64,000 nucleotides of DNA. Origin: Palsa-883 sp963847615. GTDB taxonomy: Bacteria; Pseudomonadota; Alphaproteobacteria; Acetobacterales; Acetobacteraceae. The stretch lies in contig CAWKAN010000017.1 in assembly GCA_963847615.1 (NCBI GenBank), positions 434,001-498,000 of the forward strand, written 5' to 3'. Shown one piece after another: positions 60,303 through 64,000 of the stretch (position 1 is the stretch's first letter; every line of letters begins with the position of its first letter). The translations under genes and the position numbers were made by a program. The notes beneath the pieces are model-generated. The model ran no database searches. It saw only the letters and a list, made by a program, of their open reading frames with translations, and was not told the DNA's origin.

Positions 60303-61250
60303 TCACGATAGACGCCGCAACCACACCCCAGCCTTCTCCACCGCGCTCCGCGCCTTGCCCACCGTGGCCGTGGCCCGCATGAAGCCATGCACCACACCCG
60401 GAAAGATCTCCAACGCCACCGGAACGCCGGCGGCCTGCAGCCTGGCCGCCAGCGCCTCGCCCTCGGCGCGCAGCACGTCCAGTTCCGCCAGTTGCACCAG
60501 CACCGGCGGCAGCCCGGTCAGGTCGGCACGCAATGGTGCTGCCAGCGGGTGGTGCCGATCGGCCGCGTGCGGCACGTAGACGCGCCAGTAGAAGCTCATC
60601 CGCTCGTGCGTCAGGCCGTATCCCGTGGCGAATTCCTGGTAGCTCGCGGTGTCCAGGGCGCTGTCGCACACCGGGTAGACCGCCAGGATGCCGCGCAGCG
60701 CCGGCCCGCCGGCCTCGCGCAGCAGCAGCGCGGTGCCCAGCGCCAGGTTGCCGCCGGCCGAGTCGCCGCCGACGAACAGCGCTGACGGATCGAGCCCCCA
60801 CTCGGCGCCATGCGCGGCGACGTGGCGGGTGACCGCGGCGCATTCCTCCAGCGCCTGCGGGAATTTTGCTTCCGGCGACAGCGCGTAGTCGACGCTGACC
60901 ACGCCGACCTCGCCGGCGGCGGCGTATTCGCGCGCCAGCCGGTCATGCGTGTCGATCGAGGACCACACCCAGCCGCCGCCATGGAAATACACCAGCGTCG
61001 GCAGCGGCCGATCGGTGCGCGGGCGATAGACCCGGCAGAGGATGCGCCGGCCGCGGGCGGCGACCCAGCGGTCGGTGGTCTCCGCCATGACCGGGCCGCC
61101 GGCGGCAATGCGCAGCGCCAGGATGTCGTTCACCGCGCGGTGCGGGTCGAGCGGGATCGCCACCCGCACGGGCGGAAAATTCTTCGCGTATTCCTCGGCT
61201 TCCTGCTGAAATTGCAGCATTTCTGGATCCCAGCGCGATGTGTCCGCCAT
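60303..61250 (-). CDS. Alpha/beta hydrolase, acetyl-esterase/HSL type
   Basis: Carboxylesterase of the hormone-sensitive-lipase group, 315 aa. Oxyanion-hole motif YFHGGGWVWSS (about residue 80), nucleophile elbow VGGDSAGGNLALG (Ser about 152), acid in AELDVLRAEGEALA and catalytic His in VVHGFMRATATVG. ATG 61250 (MADTSRWDPEMLQFQQEAEE) is used; the open frame upstream to 61538 encodes nothing conserved and includes a degenerate CCTTGCCCGTCC repeat at 61255-61285. It converges with livM 2 and diverges from the ligase gene. The natural substrate is unknown. Confidence 0.88.
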   Translation of the reverse strand: MADTSRWDPEMLQFQQEAEEYAKNFPPVRVAIPLDPHRAVNDILALRIAAGGPVMAETTDRWVAARGRRILCRVYRPRTDRPLPTLVYFHGGGWVWSSIDTHDRLAREYAAAGEVGVVSVDYALSPEAKFPQALEECAAVTRHVAAHGAEWGLDPSALFVGGDSAGGNLALGTALLLREAGGPALRGILAVYPVCDSALDTASYQEFATGYGLTHERMSFYWRVYVPHAADRHHPLAAPLRADLTGLPPVLVQLAELDVLRAEGEALAARLQAAGVPVALEIFPGVVHGFMRATATVGKARSAVEKAGVWLRRLS

Positions 61251-61386
61251 GCCTGCCCCTTGCCCGTCCCCTTGCCTGTCCCGTGACGCTGCCGTCGCCG
61301 GTTCATCTGCAACCCCACCGGTGACATAACTGCTGGCATATTGGCAATGCGTCCCGGCGCGGCTGACATTCGACCGCGATGGGCGT

Positions 61387-64000
61387 ATGCTGCGGTGCAA
61401 TATGAACCTGGTCCGCCCCAAGCCCGCCGGCCGCTTCGCCCCTGCCTCGCTGTTCCGCCCGGATCGCCTCGCGGTGATCGGCGCCGGCAGCAGGCTGGGC
61501 GGCGAGGTCATGCGCAACCTGCGCGACGGCGGGTTCAAGGGGGCGGTGCTGCCGATCGATCCCGCGCTGCACGCCGTGGCGGGGGTGCTCGCCTATAAGA
61601 CGGTGGCCGACCTGCCGGTCGCGCCCGACCTGGCGGTGATCGCCGATCCGGACTGTCTGGCGGCGGCGCTGCCGGCGCTCGCCGCCAAGGGGTGTTTCGC
61701 GGCCATCGTGTTGACCGACACAGTCCCGCTGGCCGCGGCCGATGGGTTGGCCGCGGTGGAGGGGCCGAGCGCAGCGGAACGACCGGGAACGACCAATGGC
61801 CCGGGCACGGCGGGCGGAAACTGCACGACCCTGGGGTTGGCCGATCTGGCGCGGCGCACCGGCGTGCGCGTGCTGGGACCGGGGTCGTTCGGGCTGATCG
61901 TGCCCGAGCTGGGCCTCAACGCCTCGCGCGCCCACCTGACGCCGGCCAAGGGGCGGCTGGCGCTGGTGTCGCAATCCACCGCGCTGTGCCGCGCGGTGCT
62001 GGACTGGGCCGGGCCGAACGGCGTCGGCTTCAGCCACGTCATCGGCATCGGCGGCAACGCCGATCTCGGCTTCGGCATGGCGCTCGACTGGCTGGCGCGC
62101 GATCCGGGCACCGGCGCCATCCTGCTGGACGTGCGCCGCATCAAGAACCGCCGGGTCTTCCTGTCTGCCGCCCGCGCGGCGTCGCGGCTGCGCCCGGTCG
62201 TGGCGATCCGGGCCGGCGGCCTGCTGGCTGGACCCCTCCGGCACCGGCGAGCTGGCGTTCGAGGCGGCATTGCGCCGCGCCGGCGTGCTGTGCGTCGCGC
62301 GCCTCGAGGACCTGCTGACGGCGGCGGAAACCCTGTCGCGCGCCCGCCCGGCCCGCGGCGAGACACTCGCCATCGTCAGCAACGCGATCGGCGCCGGGCG
62401 CATGGCGGCCGATGCGGTGCTGCGCGACGGGCTGCACCTCGCCACGCTGTCGGCGGAGACCGAGGCTGTGCTGCGCCTGCGCCTGCCGGGCGCCGCCCAG
62501 CCCGCGCCGCCCCGAACGCCCTCCCCCGCGCCGTGCGAGACCAGCGAACAGCCCAGCGATCGGCCCCGGCATGGTCTATGTCGGCCCCGACGCGCCGCTG
62601 CTGCTGGCCGAGGTCGCCGCCCTGCTCGCCGGCGCGCCCGAGGTGGGCGGCATCCTGGTGGTGCACGCCCCGACCGGCGCGGCCGACGCCACGGCGATGG
62701 AGGCGCTGGCCGCCTGCGGCGGCACCGTGAAGCTGCCGCTGTTGGTCGCCGCGCTGGGCGAGACCACCGGCGCGGTGCACCGCCATCGCCTGGCCGAGGC
62801 CGGCATGGCCGCCTTCGCCACGCCGGAGCAGGCGGTGCGCGGCTTCCGCCATCTGGTGCAGGACCGGCGCAACCGCGCCGCCGCGCGCGAGCTGCCGAAC
62901 AGCCGCGTGGTCGCGGTCGGCGCCGACCAGGCCGAGGTGCGCCGGCTGTTTCACCGCCTGCGCGCGTCCGGTCGGCTGGAGATGGCGCAGGACGAGGCGA
63001 TGGACGTGCTCGCCGCCTACGGCGTGCCGAGCGTGCCGTGCCGCGCCGTCTGCACCGAGCCGGACGCGCTTACCGCCGCTTCCCTGCTCGGCTACCCGGT
63101 GGTGGTCAAGCTGCGCGACACCTTGCCGCCGGGCTGCCGGGCGCGCGACGGCCTGGCGCTCGACCTGCACGACGCGGCCGAGCTGCGCCTCGCGGCGCGG
63201 ACGCTGCGCCTGCGCCAGGCGCGCCGCACGCCGGACGCGGCGGTCACGCTGCTGGTGCAGCGCCAGGCGGCGCGCGGGCGCGAATTGCTGATCCGCGTGG
63301 CCGATGATCCGGTGTTCGGCCCGACCATCGCCTTCGGCCAGGGCGGCACCGCGGCCGAGGTGCAGCGCGACATCGCGATGGACCTGCCGCCGCTGAACCT
63401 GACGCTGGCCCAGGCGCTGATCGCACGCACCCGCGCCGCCGGCACGCTGGGCGCCTTCCGCGACATGGCGGAAGCGCGGATCGATCCGGTGGCGGAGACC
63501 CTGGTGCGGGTCAGCCAGTTGATCCTCGACTTCCCGGACATCGCCGCGCTGGAGATCAACCCGCTGTTCGTCGATGCCCAGGGCGTGCTGGCCGCCGATG
63601 CCTGGCTGCGGCTGCGCCCGGCGGGCGAGCTCGGCCTGCCGGCGATCCCGCCCTATCCGGTCGAACTGGTCGAACACTGCGAGGCGCGCGGCGAGCGGCT
63701 GATCATCCGCCCGATCCGCCCCGAGGATGCCGCGCAACACGGCTTGTTCTTCCAGCGCCTGTCGCCCGAGGACATCCGCTACCGCTTCTTCACCGCGATG
63801 CGCGAACTGTCGCCCGAGATGACCGCGCGGCTGACGCAGATCGACTACGACCGCGAAATGGCCTTCGTGGCGATCCGCGCCGCCACCGGCGAAACGGTCG
63901 GCGTCGCGCGCCTGGTGGTCGAACCGGACGGCGCGACCGGCGAGTTCGCGGTGATCGTGCAGCCGGACGTCAAGGGCAAGGGATTGGCCAGCCGGCTGAT
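61387..64000 (+). CDS. NDP-forming acyl-CoA ligase fused to GNAT acetyltransferase, frameshifted and cut by window end
   Basis: Multi-domain protein of the acetate-CoA ligase (ADP-forming)/protein acetyltransferase type. Order: CoA-binding domain (LFRPDRLAVIGAGSRLGGEV, from about residue 20), ligase-CoA domain (LALVSQSTALCRAVLDWAGP, GIGGNADLGFGMALDWLARD), ATP-grasp region (about 62990-63610: LGYPVVVKLRDTLPPG, IAFGQGGTAAEVQRDIAMDL, IAALEINPLFVDAQG) and a GNAT domain from 63690 (GLFFQRLSPEDIRYRFF, GVARLVVEPDGATGEFAVIV). Single extra bases near 62227 (CTG-g-CTG) and 62558 (AGC-g-ATC) shift the frame. It runs past base 64000. Start ATG 61387 or 61402. Such fusions often act as lysine acetyltransferases; the usual ligase His region falls in the part disturbed by the shifts, so catalytic status is open. 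Confidence 0.85.

Overview
The window is very GC-rich and looks like chromosome of an alphaproteobacterium, most probably Rhodospirillales/Acetobacteraceae. This is inferred from the gene order tig-clpP-clpX-lon-hupB-tRNA-Val-tRNA-Asp-nuoA..N-coaX-rnj, the CpaC-F/TadB-D pilus layout, the many high-affinity branched-chain amino acid type transporters and the GC-rich palindromic intergenic repeats. No 16S rRNA is present, so the assignment is not proven.

Layout. 1-9.7 kb (+): most of a Flp/Tad pilus operon (cpaC, cpaD-like, cpaE, cpaF, tadB, tadC, tadD-like, tadE-like, tadG-like), open at the left edge. 10.1-11.3 kb: an isolated sulfotransferase gene (-) with an AT-rich promoter and an inverted repeat at its end. 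11.8-17.0 kb (+): liv operon 1 (livJ-G-F-H-M). 17.3-19.1 kb: a histone-deacetylase-like amidohydrolase (+), a block of long tandem repeats, and a secreted EF-hand protein (-). 19.2-25.0 kb (-): a dipeptide/oligopeptide ABC importer. 25.4-51.1 kb (-): a long co-directional housekeeping block. In transcription order it holds tRNA-Leu, tig, clpP, clpX, lon, hupB, tRNA-Val, tRNA-Asp, the 14 nuo genes of complex I (with a DUF29 gene between nuoC and nuoD), coaX, rnj and a DUF1467 gene. 51.4-56.2 kb: an IclR regulator (+), rhlE-like helicase plus glutaryl-CoA dehydrogenase (-), and a small secreted protein (+). 56.2-60.3 kb: a glutathione S-transferase remnant cut by a palindromic element, then liv operon 2 (livG-F-H-M, +, no binding protein). 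60.3-64 kb: an acetyl-esterase-like hydrolase (-) and an NDP-forming acyl-CoA ligase/GNAT fusion (+) that runs off the right edge.

Two things stand out beyond the genes. First, three copies of a ~290-bp non-coding element (16981-17270, 25111-25395, 43703-43990) are each built from seven consecutive hairpins inside terminal inverted repeats. The central hairpin of copy 1 is a perfect 120-bp palindrome, and in copy 3 the central hairpin has a different sequence but still folds on itself. All three sit at the 3' end of a transcription unit. Second, about 25 single-base frameshifts are confined to liv operon 1, clpP-clpX-lon, and liv operon 2 through the acyl-CoA ligase. The Tad, dpp, nuo, tig and rhlE/gcdH genes have none. 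Because clpX, clpP and lon are affected, sequence error is the likeliest cause; most shifts can be repaired by removing one base between two codons.

There are also several smaller repeat families: MITE-like palindromes, long tandem units at 18.3-18.75 kb, and degenerate 12-16-bp tandem repeats that recur in gene-to-gene gaps and in low-complexity protein termini.
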